A stretch of DNA of 5,880 bases from Neisseria lactamica. Lineage in GTDB: Bacteria; Pseudomonadota; Gammaproteobacteria; Burkholderiales; Neisseriaceae. The position numbers and the translations under genes are program-made. Below are positions 5,682 to 5,880 of the stretch, in pieces. Under the pieces are notes generated by a model. That model saw only the letters and a list, made by a program, of their open reading frames with translations. It did no database searches and was not told where the DNA came from. How positions within the stretch are numbered: position 1 is the stretch's first letter; the number at the start of each line of letters is the position of its first letter. Location of the stretch: positions 1 to 5,880 of the forward strand of contig JUNU01000357.1 of the NCBI GenBank assembly GCA_001067655.1, given 5' to 3'.

Positions 5682-5715
5682 AAAGGTCGTCTGAAATTGA
5701 TTTCAGACGACCTTT
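5682..5715 (+). terminator. Inverted DUS pair forming the dksA terminator
   Basis: Two exact DUS, 5684-5695 and (minus strand) 5702-5713, lie in a perfect 15-bp stem (5682-5696 and 5701-5715) with a TTGA loop. It is the tightest hairpin in the window and lies 42 bases after the dksA stop. The arm ends in CCTTT and is then followed by GATGC. The T-run is only three bases long, but the symmetrical AAA...TTT flanks could serve transcripts from either side. Confidence 0.8.
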
Positions 5716-5880
5716 GATGCTATGGATGTTGAGAGTTGAGTTTCTGTTTGTAGTTGTGAGAATTGGATGGTTTTGAGTTGTTTGAGTTTTGTTTGAGAAT
5801 ATTTTGAAATGCTGTTTTGAGGGTTGTGAAATAAAAGTCTTTGTATTTCAGGTTGTTGTTAGGTTTTGCGGAATTTTTTG
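5716..5880. other. G/T-rich, C-poor 3' tail without a convincing gene
   Basis: The plus strand has only six C in 165 bases and repeats TTGAG six times (5729, 5736, 5773, 5782, 5793 and 5817), at irregular spacing. On the minus strand one frame is open from 5878 to a TAG at 5722-5720 (52 residues, rich in Asn, Lys, Ser and Gln) and continues off the right edge. The minus strand here has few T and G, so stop codons are rare by composition alone and a second frame is also largely open. It could be the 3' end of a leftward gene facing dksA, or merely a skewed intergenic region. Confidence 0.4.

Noticed and set aside
1..5880. Correia elements, dRS3 repeats, insertion sequences, CRISPR arrays, tRNA or rRNA genes
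   Set aside because: I looked for their characteristic repeats and conserved ends and saw none. All repeats found are explained by DUS or by pilT/pilU homology.

Overview
This window looks like ordinary chromosomal core DNA from a commensal Neisseria, most likely the N. mucosa / N. sicca / N. macacae group. The best clue is a 12-mer, AGGTCGTCTGAA, which occurs seven times exactly and three more times with one mismatch. This is the DNA uptake sequence (DUS) dialect known from that group. It differs from ATGCCGTCTGAA of meningococci and gonococci. The proteins are also recognisably neisserial. The species call is an inference from the motif and remembered homologues, not from a database search.

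Layout. On the minus strand, read right to left, lie pilT (2520 to 1474) and pilU (1306 to 74), the two hexameric retraction ATPases of type IV pili. They are separated by 167 bp that holds an inverted pair of DUS. A 179-bp divergent intergenic region (2521-2699) separates pilT from a plus-strand series: yggS (PLP-homeostasis protein), a 42-residue predicted lipoprotein, an inverted DUS pair, proC (pyrroline-5-carboxylate reductase), yggT (four-helix membrane protein) and dksA (ppGpp co-regulator of RNA polymerase). dksA has its own leader of about 190 bp and is followed by a third inverted DUS pair that probably acts as a terminator. The last 165 bases are a strongly strand-asymmetric stretch, rich in G and T on the plus strand, with no convincing gene.

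How the genes fit together. pilT-pilU next to yggS-proC-yggT is an old neighbourhood, also known in Pseudomonas aeruginosa, so the arrangement is not new. PilT powers pilus retraction, and retraction drives twitching and DNA uptake. The DUS scattered through the window are the address tags that the same pilus system recognises. YggS and ProC have a plausible chemical link: ProC consumes pyrroline-5-carboxylate, which can trap pyridoxal phosphate. DksA connects the region only loosely, as a global regulator.

I did not find a new system. The points most worth a second look are a DUS that forms the end of proC and probably the ribosome-binding site of yggT, a DksA with only one of the four zinc-finger cysteines, the unexplained small lipoprotein between yggS and proC, and the skewed 3' tail.
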